From NCBI RefSeq assembly GCF_037201975.1, contig NZ_CP147520.1, forward strand, positions 3,596,001 to 3,660,000: a stretch of DNA of 64,000 bases, given 5' to 3'. The stretch's first letter is position 1, and each line of letters starts with the position of its first letter. A program made the position numbers and the translations under genes. Under the pieces are notes generated by a model. It was not told where the DNA came from. It saw only the letters and a list, made by a program, of their open reading frames with translations, and made no database searches. The DNA comes from Streptomyces sp. TG1A-60 (GTDB lineage Bacteria; Actinomycetota; Actinomycetes; Streptomycetales; Streptomycetaceae). Positions 45,431-53,567 of this stretch are shown here, piece after piece.

Positions 45431-46624
45431 TCAGCGGCTCACGTGGTTCCACACCCGGCTGGGCAGGCCGAACAGGTCGATGAAGCCTTCGGCGCTGCTC
45501 TGGTCGAAGGTGCAGCCGTCCCCGTAGGTGACCAGTTCGTGCCGGTACATGGCGCGGGCCGAGGAGCGGGCCGCCACGGACATGCCTCCCTTGTACAGCT
45601 TGAGCGTGATCTCGCCGGTGACGTTCCGCTGCGTCGGGCGGACGAACCCGTCAAGGGCTTCACGCAGCGGGCCGTGCCACAGGCCGTCGTAGACGGTCTT
45701 GCTCCAGACCGCCTCCAACTGCCGCTTCTGGTGGAGCACATCGGCGGGCAGGGTGAGGTTCTCCAGCTCCTGGTGCGCGCGGATGAGGAGCAGCATCCCC
45801 GGCACCTCGTACAGTTCACGGGACTTGACGCCCACCACACGGTTCTCAAGCATGTCGACCCGGCCGACGCCGTGGCTCCCGGCAAGGGAGTTGAGGCGGC
45901 CGAGCAGGTCGAGCGGGGCGAGTTCCTCGCCGTCCACGCTGACGGGGACGCCGTGGGCGAAGCCGACGGTGACGTGGGCGGGTGTGTCGGGGGCGGCCTC
46001 GGGGGCGGTCGTCAGGCTCCACACCTCCTCGGTGGGTTCCCAGGTGAGGTCCTCGATGAGTCCCGCCTCGACGTTGCGGCCGAGAATGTTGAGGTCGATG
46101 GCCCAGGGCTTCTCCTGGGTGACGTGCGGGGCTATCCCGTGCTTCTCGGAGTAGGCGATCGTCTCGGCGCGGCTGAAGCCCCACTCGCGGGCGGGCGCCA
46201 TGATCTCCAGGTCGGAGTTGAGCAGCCCGACGGTCAGGTCGAGGCGGACCTGGTCGTTGCCCTTGCCGGTGCAGCCGTGGGACACGGCGTTGCAGCCGTG
46301 CAACCGGGCGGTCTCGACGAGGAGTTCACCGATCAGGGGGCGGCCCAGGGCCGAGCTGAGCGGGTAGTGGCCGTCGTAGAGGGCATTGGCCTGGATGGCG
46401 GGGATGCCGAACTCGCGGACGAAGCGGTCCTTGACGTCCACCACCACCGCGTCGTCCGCTCCCGCCTCCAGGGCCTTGCGGCGCAGGGGCTCCAGCTCGT
46501 CGCCCTGTCCCAGGTCGGCGGCCATGGCGACGACGTGGTCGGCGCCCATTTCGTGCCTCAGGTAGGGGATGCAGGCCGTGGTGTCGACCCCACCCGAATA
46601 GGCCAGCACGACACGCTTGGTCAT
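45431..46624 (-). CDS. argG: Argininosuccinate synthase
   Basis: A 397-residue N-type ATP pyrophosphatase condensing citrulline and aspartate to argininosuccinate. PP-loop VVLAYSGGVDTT at the N-terminus, ANALYDGHYPLSSALGRPLI, GCTGKGNDQVRLDL and the substrate segment YEVPGMLLLIRAHQELE are all present. ATGA overlap with argH upstream. Finding argG and argH, adjacent to a divergent OAT gene, within an island that carries no argB, argC, argD or argF suggests dedicated arginine supply for a product rather than housekeeping. Confidence 0.96.
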   Translation of the reverse strand: MTKRVVLAYSGGVDTTACIPYLRHEMGADHVVAMAADLGQGDELEPLRRKALEAGADDAVVVDVKDRFVREFGIPAIQANALYDGHYPLSSALGRPLIGELLVETARLHGCNAVSHGCTGKGNDQVRLDLTVGLLNSDLEIMAPAREWGFSRAETIAYSEKHGIAPHVTQEKPWAIDLNILGRNVEAGLIEDLTWEPTEEVWSLTTAPEAAPDTPAHVTVGFAHGVPVSVDGEELAPLDLLGRLNSLAGSHGVGRVDMLENRVVGVKSRELYEVPGMLLLIRAHQELENLTLPADVLHQKRQLEAVWSKTVYDGLWHGPLREALDGFVRPTQRNVTGEITLKLYKGGMSVAARSSARAMYRHELVTYGDGCTFDQSSAEGFIDLFGLPSRVWNHVSR

Positions 46625-48084
46625 CGGTTCTCCTTGGTGAGAGCGGAGTTGAGGCGGCGCAGCTCGGCGGCCGCCTCCCGTACGCGGGCGGGCGAGGTGC
46701 CGCCGGGTGAGTCGCGGCGGGTGACGGCGTGCTCCACCGTCAGGACGTGCGGGGGGAGTTCGGCGAAGCGCGGGTCGAACTCGCCCAGCTCGACCGGCCG
46801 GGCGCCGTCGAGCTCCCGGCCCTGGACGGCGAGCCACTTGACGAGCCCGCCGACGACGCTGTGGGCCTCGCGGAAGGGCACTCCCCGGTCCGCGACCAGC
46901 CAGTCCGCGAGGTCGGTGGCCACCGTGTTGCCGAGCGCCGCGTCGGCCTTGGTCTTGTCGGTACGGAAGGTGATGCCGCGGAGCATCGCCGCGGCGGCGC
47001 GCACGCTGATCTCCAGGTGGTCAGCGGCGTCGAAGAGGGCTTCCTTGTCCTCCTGCATGTCGCGGCTGTAGGCGAGGGGAAGCCCCTTCATCACCGTCAG
47101 CAGGGACATCAGGTCGCCGAAGATCCGGCCGGACTTGGCCCGCATGAGTTCGGGAAGGTCGGGGTTGCGCTTCTGCGGCATGATCGACGAGCCGGCGCAG
47201 AGGTCCTCCGGCAGCGTGATGAACCCGAACTGAGGAGTGCTCCAGACGACGAGTTCCTCGCCGAGGCGGGAGATGTGGACCGCGAGGGTGGCGCCCGCCG
47301 ACAGGTAGTCGAGCATGAAGTCCCGGTCGGACACGGCGTCGATGGAGTTACGGGTGATGCCCGTGAACCCGAGGCTGCGGGCGCTCTCCCGGGGGTCGAT
47401 CGGGTAGCCGGTGCCGGCCAGGGCGGCCGCGCCGAGGGGGCTCTCGTCGAGGCGGCGCCGGGCGCACCGCAGGCGGTCCCGGTCGCGCAGGAACATCTCC
47501 CCGTAGGCGAGGAGGTGGTGCCCGATCGTCACGGGCTGCGCGCACTGGAGGTGGGTGAAGCCCGGCATGACGTCGGCGAGATGGGCCTCCGCCCGCTCCG
47601 AGACGACCTCGATGACCTCGGCGAGCAGGGCGTCGAGACGGTCGATGGCGTCCCTGACCCACATGCGGGCGTCGACGGCGACCTGGTCGTTGCGGGAGCG
47701 GGCCGTGTGCAGCCGGCCCGCCACCGGGCCGATGAGCTCGCGCAGCCGGGCCTCCACGTTCATGTGGACGTCCTCGAGCGCGGGGTCGAAGACGAACTCG
47801 CCCGCGTCGACCTCCCCGCGGATGCGTTCCAGCCCGTCCACGATCTCGGTGGCCTCCTCGGCGGAGAGCACCTTGCACGTGGCGAGCATGCGGGCATGGG
47901 CGATCGACCCGTCGATGTCCTGCTGCACGAGCCGGTGGTCGAAGCGGACGGAGGCGTTGATCTCCTCAAGGAGCGAACTGCCGCCGGTGAGCCAGCCCTT
48001 CCACATCCGGTCGTCGCCCGGCTGCTTCTTCTCGTTGCCCGGTTGGTTGTCCTCGTTGCCCGGTTGGTTGTCCGTGGTGCTCAT
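46621..48084 (-). CDS. argH: Argininosuccinate lyase
   Basis: A 487-residue fumarase-superfamily lyase giving arginine and fumarate. Signature GSSIMPQKRNPD, plus HTARSRNDQVAVDARMWVRD and GFTHLQCAQPVTIGHHLLAY. The first ~25 residues contain a hydrophilic repeat (DNQPGNEDNQPGNE) not seen in usual ArgH, coded by a short tandem DNA repeat. The start ATG overlaps the GNAT stop (ATGA); the stop overlaps the argG start in the same way. Confidence 0.96.
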   Translation of the reverse strand: MSTTDNQPGNEDNQPGNEKKQPGDDRMWKGWLTGGSSLLEEINASVRFDHRLVQQDIDGSIAHARMLATCKVLSAEEATEIVDGLERIRGEVDAGEFVFDPALEDVHMNVEARLRELIGPVAGRLHTARSRNDQVAVDARMWVRDAIDRLDALLAEVIEVVSERAEAHLADVMPGFTHLQCAQPVTIGHHLLAYGEMFLRDRDRLRCARRRLDESPLGAAALAGTGYPIDPRESARSLGFTGITRNSIDAVSDRDFMLDYLSAGATLAVHISRLGEELVVWSTPQFGFITLPEDLCAGSSIMPQKRNPDLPELMRAKSGRIFGDLMSLLTVMKGLPLAYSRDMQEDKEALFDAADHLEISVRAAAAMLRGITFRTDKTKADAALGNTVATDLADWLVADRGVPFREAHSVVGGLVKWLAVQGRELDGARPVELGEFDPRFAELPPHVLTVEHAVTRRDSPGGTSPARVREAAAELRRLNSALTKENR

Positions 48085-48764
48085 CGGGTGCCCTCCCCCA
48101 TCAGTACGGCCACCTGGAAGTCGAACGAAGCCTGGTAGGTGCGGCGCTTCCTGCGGATCTCGCGCAGCCGGTACAGGCTGGCGAGCCACTGCGCCTTGTA
48201 CAGGACGCCGAGGAACAGGCCCCGGCTGAGGGAGCCGCGCGTGAGGTCGGCCTCGCTGTCGTGGAGGTCGAAGCCCGAGCCGGCGGCGATGTGTCCCATC
48301 CTGGCCGAGGAGAAGAAGAGCAGGAGCTTGCGGCCGGACGTCCGTATCGCGCCGACGGCGTCTTCGAGCAGCAGGCGCCCCAGGCCGTGGCCGCGGTGCT
48401 CCTCGAAGACGTACACCACGGCTATCTCGCTCCAGCCGCCCAGGAGATGGTGGACGAGGAGCGCCCCCGCGACCCGGCCCGAGGCCGTGTCGCGGAGCAG
48501 GAAGGTGTCCCTCTTTCCCGTCCACTCCCGGAGGCTGTAGCCGGTGATGTGCGGCGAGGTCCTGATGCGCTCCATCACCTCGGCGGCCTCGGCGGCGGTG
48601 AGCGGCCTCCTCACCACCTCGAATCGGTCCCGGCTGTCCGATTCCTGCTCGACGACGGATGGCGATACGTGGGTGCCCAAGGGCCCCGTTGGCTTCGTGA
48701 GGGAGACTGCAGTACTGCGCCCGATCTTTACCGTGCCGTGTGCGGCAGAACGCGGGGACCTCAT
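48081..48764 (-). CDS. GNAT-family N-acetyltransferase
   Basis: About 227 residues. The acetyl-CoA binding region is VVYVFEEHRGHGLGRLLLED, preceded by a beta sheet GALLVHHLLGGWSEIA and followed by LLLFFSSARMGHIAAGSGFD. The first ~45 residues are poorly conserved in appearance. The chosen ATG has GGAG ten bases upstream; a TTG five codons earlier is possible. Translationally coupled to argH. Could acetylate a pathway intermediate or confer self-protection; GNAT genes accompany clavulanate clusters too, but the role is unproven. Confidence 0.82.
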   Translation of the reverse strand: MRSPRSAAHGTVKIGRSTAVSLTKPTGPLGTHVSPSVVEQESDSRDRFEVVRRPLTAAEAAEVMERIRTSPHITGYSLREWTGKRDTFLLRDTASGRVAGALLVHHLLGGWSEIAVVYVFEEHRGHGLGRLLLEDAVGAIRTSGRKLLLFFSSARMGHIAAGSGFDLHDSEADLTRGSLSRGLFLGVLYKAQWLASLYRLREIRRKRRTYQASFDFQVAVLMGEGTR

Positions 48765-48836
48765 AGTGCTGTACTCCAAACAAGAAAGGTACGTGCTTCG
48801 CCCTCTGCGGGCCGCGGTGTCATGTCCGGGTGCGGG

Positions 48837-49940
48837 TCAGTACACGCCCTCCACGCGCCGGCCCTCGGTGAACTCCGGGCTGAAGGGGTCGCCGATCCAA
48901 GCCCACGGGAAGAGTTCGGCGGCGGCGCCGTACGGCTGCACCCGGCGGGCCCGGTCGCGTTCGAGGAAGCCCGGCAGCAGCTGGTCGTGGGTGAGCCGCC
49001 AGACCCGCACCCGGCCCTCTTCGCCGAAGGCGACCGGGACGTTGTCCTCGCCCACAACGTCGATGCTCACCGAGGGCGAGCTGGGGATGTAGACGAGCTT
49101 GTGCTCGTCCTCCGGTTCGAACGGCTTCTGCCAGCTGATGCTGGTCGTCGACGAGCCGTACATGCCGAGGACCGGCACGCCCGGGAAGACGTCTTCGCGC
49201 AGCAGCTTGTGCGACTGCACGGGCAGCGTGGTTCCCGCGTGCACGACTCCCCGAACGTCCTTGAGGAGCCTGGCGTCCACGTACTCGGGCAGCATCTCAA
49301 GGAGCCTGGCGGTCCCGTAGATGACGCCGATGCGCTGCGACTGCAGGACGGCCGTCACCTGGTCCCAGATGTGCTGGACGTAGCGGTTGTACGCGTCGGT
49401 CATGCCCTCCTCGCCGAAGATCTTCACGATCCGCGGGTCGAGGTCGATCGAGAAGCACATGCCGCCCCGGCTCTCCGCCCAGTCGACCACGAGCCGACCG
49501 ATCGTGTGCGGGCCCATCGGCGAGATGTACAGCCAGTTGCAGTCCCGGGGAATGCCATGGGTGTCCATGGCGTAGTGGGAGAACTCGCTTACGTGCTTCC
49601 AGTACGCGCCGCCCCAGGTGGCGTGCTTGGGCAGGCCGGTCGTGCCGCCGGTCTGGGCCGCCCAGAGGAAGTCGGCGTCGCGCACCACATCGGCCGGGAT
49701 GAAGTCCTCGACGGGGCGACGGCGGCTCGCCTCCTCGTACGCCTCCTGGTCGGACTCGTCCCGGAACGCGAGGAGTTCCTGGGCGGACTCCCATCCGTCC
49801 ACCCGAGCGTAGGCGTCCGTGCCGAGCCTGCGGTCCCGCTCCAGCCAGAACGGCGACCCCGTCTCGGGGTGCAGATGGCGCCGCACGACCGCGCGCGCAT
49901 GTTCGTCGGACACCGCGTGCAGCGGCAATGAGTTCACCAT
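48837..49940 (-). CDS. EhpF-like adenylate-forming enzyme lacking the C-terminal domain
   Basis: A 367-residue phenylacetate-CoA-ligase-like protein. AQTGGTTGLPK is the phosphate loop, then YISPMGPHTIGRLVVDWAES and VLGMYGSSTTSISWQKPFEP. It ends after WIGDPFSPEF without the C-terminal lid domain of ordinary acyl-CoA ligases. This short form is typical of EhpF of griseoluteate biosynthesis, thought to activate a carboxylate for reduction by EhpG. The next gene upstream in the operon encodes an EhpG-like acyl reductase, supporting that pairing. Start ATG preceded by GGAGACG. Confidence 0.82.
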   Translation of the reverse strand: MVNSLPLHAVSDEHARAVVRRHLHPETGSPFWLERDRRLGTDAYARVDGWESAQELLAFRDESDQEAYEEASRRRPVEDFIPADVVRDADFLWAAQTGGTTGLPKHATWGGAYWKHVSEFSHYAMDTHGIPRDCNWLYISPMGPHTIGRLVVDWAESRGGMCFSIDLDPRIVKIFGEEGMTDAYNRYVQHIWDQVTAVLQSQRIGVIYGTARLLEMLPEYVDARLLKDVRGVVHAGTTLPVQSHKLLREDVFPGVPVLGMYGSSTTSISWQKPFEPEDEHKLVYIPSSPSVSIDVVGEDNVPVAFGEEGRVRVWRLTHDQLLPGFLERDRARRVQPYGAAAELFPWAWIGDPFSPEFTEGRRVEGVY

Positions 49941-49953
49941 GAACGTCTCCAGG

Positions 49954-51348
49954 TCAGTTGGGGAGTACGGGCTTCTTCTGGAAGAGGAAGTCGGCGAGGT
50001 AGCCCTCCTGCGGGTCGATCGGGTCGTAGCCCCGGTCGAACTGCTCGCCGTGGAACACCTTGGAAATGGACGGCTCGGCGACGAGCTGGTCGAGCAGTTC
50101 GTCGTCCTTGCCGGTGAGCGACACGATCAGTGACTGCCGGCAGGCGTGCGCCACCTCCTCGCGCGGCACCTCGGTCACCGTGACGAAGGGGAACGGGAGT
50201 TCCACCCGGACCAGCGGCGAGTCCGGCTGTACGCGCAGCACGGTGGGCCGCAGGAACCGGGTTCCGTCCAGTTCAACGCGCAGCGGCACGTCCGTGAGGC
50301 GGGCCGTGACGTCCTCGGCGCCCGCCGCGATCTCGCGTTCGACGAGCTTGGCGACGTAGGCCCAGTCGTCGGGGTCGGTGAACGCCGGGACGTTCGCGGC
50401 CGGGTCCGACAGCGGCAGCACCGGGAACTCCGCGAACTTCGCCGCGAGCCGCTCCGCCGCCTCCTGCGCCGACCACGGGACCGCGATGCTGCTGACGTTG
50501 GTGCACAGCCGGCCGCAGCCCTGGAACGCCAGACGCGCGAGCCGCGTCCACGCCTCGTCCCCGGGGTCCTCCGGCAGCACGGCCTTGCTGCGGCCGAAGT
50601 GGTACAGCTTCAGCCGGGTCGGGTCGAGGTCTGGCGGGTACTGCTCCCCCGGCCAGATGACCTGGTCGGCCAGGCGATGGAAGGTCTCGGCGCTGTCGTG
50701 GCAGACCGACACGGCGCCGTCGGGCAGTCCCGCCTCGTACAGCGCCTCCACGAAGATCGTCGCAACGAACGGGTCGTGCTTCGAGGTGCTGACCAGGGTC
50801 GGCCTGCGGCTGGAGAGGACCTGCAGCCACTCGATGGCGATGGTCGGGAAGTTGGCCGGCACCCTGACCATCGCGGTGCGCCCGGCGGGCAGCCACGACC
50901 ACCCGCGTCCGGTCTCGCCCGTGCGGTAGGGGACGGTGGTGCCGTCCGGCGACTGCACGGCCATGATCTTGTCCAGGTACTGCATCTGGTCGACGACGGC
51001 CAGGATTCCGCGGGTGGCCCGGCGCACCGGCAGCGCGCAGGCCGAGGCGAGCGCGGCCAGGATGTCGGTGAGCGCCCCGCTCTCGATCCGCTGCCGGACG
51101 ATGTCGGCGGCACGGCGGAAGAGCCCGAACCACTCGTCGTCGTCGATGGACTGCAAGGCCGGCACGGCTGCCTTGGCGCGGTTCACCATCCGTTGCTGCA
51201 CCAGGCGGCTCGCGTGGTCCACGGTGGCGACCAACTCACTCCGGCAGCCGCGCAGTTCGACAGGACGGTCGGACCAGGTGGGCTCGGCGCCCACCCAGGA
51301 GGGCACGGCGGGTACCCGCTCCGCGGCGGCGGTTGACGGCTGTGACAA
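49954..51348 (-). CDS. EhpG-like acyl reductase / aldehyde dehydrogenase superfamily protein
   Basis: About 464 residues of the LuxC/ALDH superfamily. It has GRTAMVRVPANFPTIAIEWL, VSTSKHDPFVATIFVEALY, LKLYHFGRSKAVLPEDPGD and the probable active-site cysteine in RLAFQGCGRLCTNVSSIAVP. Predicted to reduce the adenylate or thioester made by the EhpF-like enzyme to an aldehyde. TTG start with GGGAGAATC upstream; 13 bases separate it from the EhpF-like gene. Carboxylate reduction on a beta-lactam or peptide scaffold would be unusual, and the substrate is open. Confidence 0.78.
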   Translation of the reverse strand: MSQPSTAAAERVPAVPSWVGAEPTWSDRPVELRGCRSELVATVDHASRLVQQRMVNRAKAAVPALQSIDDDEWFGLFRRAADIVRQRIESGALTDILAALASACALPVRRATRGILAVVDQMQYLDKIMAVQSPDGTTVPYRTGETGRGWSWLPAGRTAMVRVPANFPTIAIEWLQVLSSRRPTLVSTSKHDPFVATIFVEALYEAGLPDGAVSVCHDSAETFHRLADQVIWPGEQYPPDLDPTRLKLYHFGRSKAVLPEDPGDEAWTRLARLAFQGCGRLCTNVSSIAVPWSAQEAAERLAAKFAEFPVLPLSDPAANVPAFTDPDDWAYVAKLVEREIAAGAEDVTARLTDVPLRVELDGTRFLRPTVLRVQPDSPLVRVELPFPFVTVTEVPREEVAHACRQSLIVSLTGKDDELLDQLVAEPSISKVFHGEQFDRGYDPIDPQEGYLADFLFQKKPVLPN

Positions 51349-51380
51349 GACGATTCTCCCTATCGGTGGCTGCACACGGG

Positions 51381-52082
51381 CTAGCGATGGCTGCGCACGG
51401 GGCCGGCCATCCGGCGCCAGGTTCCGGCGCCCCGTGGATCTGCGGTGAAGTCGTAGGTGAGCCTGTCGTGGCCGACGCGGACGAGCGCGGCCGAGGTCGT
51501 GGCATAGGACCGGCCCGATTCGAGCCGGTCGACGAGCAGGGCCTCCTCGGCGGCCGGGAAGGGTTCGGGGCCTTCGAGCAGGGTCCGCCACACGTCGTCG
51601 GTCAGGCCAGGCAGTTGTGGCAGGAAGCGACGGACCCGCGCATGCCCCAGATCGTCGAGTCCGCCGTACGTCAGCATGTGGTCGCCCGGGTGCACGTCCT
51701 GCGCGCGCAGCCGGCGCCCGTCCCAACTGATCACCCGCGTCCGGCCGGGTTCGGCGTGCAGCAGATGGAAGCCCGGCAGATCGGTGACGTCGTGCCGGGT
51801 CGGCGCCCCGTCCGTGAGCATCCGCAGCGGCAGCACACCGCGGCTGCCGGGCTGCTCGGGCACCTCCCCCGGGCCGTTCACCAGGACCGCGACCGCCGGG
51901 CGGTCGGTCCGTACGGCGAGCCAGGTGCCGCCGGACACGAGGTCAAGGCCGCCGACGAGGTGCCGTTCGGGCCAGTGCCTGCCCGGCGCGGACCAAGGGC
52001 GATCCGTGAATTCGTCCCGAACGGCCGCCATCAGAACGCCCAACTCCGGGCGCGCGTGAACGCGAAGAAATACGGTGCACAT
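51381..52082 (-). CDS. NRDE/TANGO2 family protein
   Basis: A 233-residue protein of the NRDE family. It starts MCTVFLRVHARPELGVLMAA, placing a Cys at position 2 that becomes N-terminal after Met removal, as in Ntn-type hydrolases. Further marks are the DEFTDRPWSAP turn, GGLDLVSGGTWLAVRTDRPA and VLVNGPGEV. The biochemical function of this family is poorly defined. As the first gene of the leftward operon, divergent from the OAT gene, it belongs to the island; a peptidase or amidase-like role is possible but speculative. Confidence 0.78.
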   Translation of the reverse strand: MCTVFLRVHARPELGVLMAAVRDEFTDRPWSAPGRHWPERHLVGGLDLVSGGTWLAVRTDRPAVAVLVNGPGEVPEQPGSRGVLPLRMLTDGAPTRHDVTDLPGFHLLHAEPGRTRVISWDGRRLRAQDVHPGDHMLTYGGLDDLGHARVRRFLPQLPGLTDDVWRTLLEGPEPFPAAEEALLVDRLESGRSYATTSAALVRVGHDRLTYDFTADPRGAGTWRRMAGPVRSHR

Positions 52083-52371
52083 CACTTCCCCCGTTGACCG
52101 GCACACCATCCCTCTGGGGCGCGAGCTTACATATTTATACAGTCCTTGCCCAGTGGCCCTAGGGCGGTCCGGCACACATCACACGACTGATGTGCCGTCA
52201 ATTACCATGCCAATCTGGGATTTTTCTACCCTTTTCCGCGCCAGAGCTCCATCAGCAGACCAGGCAAAGTCTAGGTATCGTCATGTGGAGGCATGTATAC
52301 TCTGTGAGTACGCAGGGTGCATACTCGGCGAGTACAAGGTGCTCGACGCGTCGACTGAAAGGGGTGATGAC
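52083..52371. promoter_or_regulatory. Divergent promoter region between the two operons of the second island
   Basis: 289 bases without a gene, clearly richer in AT than the surroundings (for example CTTACATATTTATACAGTCC near 52128). It must hold the promoters for both the leftward NRDE-to-MFS operon and the rightward OAT-to-CarC operon. The palindromic pair below is in its right half. Confidence 0.6.
52298..52334. promoter_or_regulatory. Two tandem 13-bp operators TACTC-N3-GAGTA upstream of argJ
   Basis: TACTCTGTGAGTA (52298-52310) and TACTCGGCGAGTA (52322-52334) are perfect 5+5 inverted repeats 24 bp apart centre to centre, lying 38-74 bases upstream of the argJ ATG on one DNA face spacing. 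The paired layout suggests cooperative binding by a dimeric regulator, perhaps of the GntR type. No regulator gene is visible in the island, so control may come from elsewhere. Confidence 0.6.
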
Positions 52372-53526
52372 ATGTCATCGCTGAGTCCACGTGGTTTCCG
52401 CAGCCGGACAGCGGCACTCGGGATCAAGGACGCTGCGGACGATTTCACCGTCGTCCTGTCGGAGGTTCCCGCCGCGGTGTCGGCGGTGTTCACGCGGTCC
52501 AGATTCGTCGGGCCCAGCGTGACGCTGAGCCGCGAGTCGACGGCGGCGGGCGAGGCCCGCGGCGTCGTGGTCATCGCCCGCAACGCCAACGTCGCCACCG
52601 GCGCCGAGGGCATGGCGAACGCCAAGGAGGTCCGGGCGACCGTCGCCGAGGCCGCCGGGCTCTCGCCGGAAGAGCTGCTGATCGCGTCCACGGGCGTCAT
52701 CGGGCGCCAGTACCCGATGGACCGGGTCCGCAGCGGACTCTCCGAACTCCAGTGGCCCCTGCCGGAAGCGGACCTGCCGGCGGCCGCCAAGGCGATCATG
52801 ACCACGGACACCGTCGCCAAGCACGTGGCGCTGCCGTGCGGTGACGCGACCATCGGCGCCATCGCCAAGGGCGTCGGCATGATCGAGCCAAACATGGCGA
52901 CACTGCTGGTGTTCTTCTTCACCGACGCCCAGCTGGACCAGCCGGCCCTTGACCGCGTGTTCCGCCGGGTCGTCGACCGGACCTTCAACGCGCTGAGCAT
53001 CGACACCGACACCTCCACGAGCGACAGCGCCGCGATCTTCGCCAACGGCCTGGCGGGCCCGGTCGACGAGGCCGAGTTCGAGTCCGTTCTGTACAAGGCC
53101 GCGCTGCAGCTCGTACGCAAGATCGCGTCCGACGGCGAGGGCGCCAGCAAGCTGATCGAGGTGCGGGTGGTCGGCGCCCGCGACGACGCGCAGGCCAAAC
53201 AGGTCGGCAAGACCGTGGTCAACTCCCCGCTGGTGAAGACCGCCGTGCACGGCGCCGACCCCAACTGGGGCCGCGTCGCGATGGCGATCGGCAAGTGCGA
53301 GGACGACCTGGACATCGACCCGTCGCACGTGGTGATCCGCTTCGGGGAGACCGAGACCTACCCGGCGCCCGTGACCGACGAGGTCCTGGCCGCCGCCACC
53401 TCGCACCTGAAGGGCGACGAGGTCGTGATCACCATCGACCTCGGCATCGCGGCGGGCGAGTTCACCGTCTACGGCTGCGACCTCACCGACGGATACATCA
53501 GGATCAACGCCGACTACACGACCTGA
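52372..53526 (+). CDS. argJ: Ornithine acetyltransferase / ArgJ family, resembling clavulanate-cluster OAT2
   Basis: A 384-residue Ntn-fold enzyme that transfers acetyl from N-acetylornithine to glutamate, releasing ornithine. The self-cleavage site is in AKGVGMIEPNMATLLVFFFT, with Thr as nucleophile. Other marks are ASTGVIGRQYPMDRV, RTFNALSIDTDTSTSDSAAI and VHGADPNWGRVAMAIGKCED. From memory these segments look closer to OAT2 of the clavulanic acid cluster than to housekeeping ArgJ, which needs a tree to confirm. ATG start with AAAGGGG upstream. First gene of the rightward operon. Confidence 0.92.
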   Translation: MSSLSPRGFRSRTAALGIKDAADDFTVVLSEVPAAVSAVFTRSRFVGPSVTLSRESTAAGEARGVVVIARNANVATGAEGMANAKEVRATVAEAAGLSPEELLIASTGVIGRQYPMDRVRSGLSELQWPLPEADLPAAAKAIMTTDTVAKHVALPCGDATIGAIAKGVGMIEPNMATLLVFFFTDAQLDQPALDRVFRRVVDRTFNALSIDTDTSTSDSAAIFANGLAGPVDEAEFESVLYKAALQLVRKIASDGEGASKLIEVRVVGARDDAQAKQVGKTVVNSPLVKTAVHGADPNWGRVAMAIGKCEDDLDIDPSHVVIRFGETETYPAPVTDEVLAAATSHLKGDEVVITIDLGIAAGEFTVYGCDLTDGYIRINADYTT

Positions 53527-53567
53527 CGTTTCCCGACGGGAGAGGGACGCCAGGCGTCAGGGGGATC

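Noticed and set aside
52083..52371. A riboswitch or arginine attenuator ahead of argJ
   Set aside because: The palindromes are short and paired like protein operators; no conserved aptamer pattern, leader peptide or terminator hairpin was seen.
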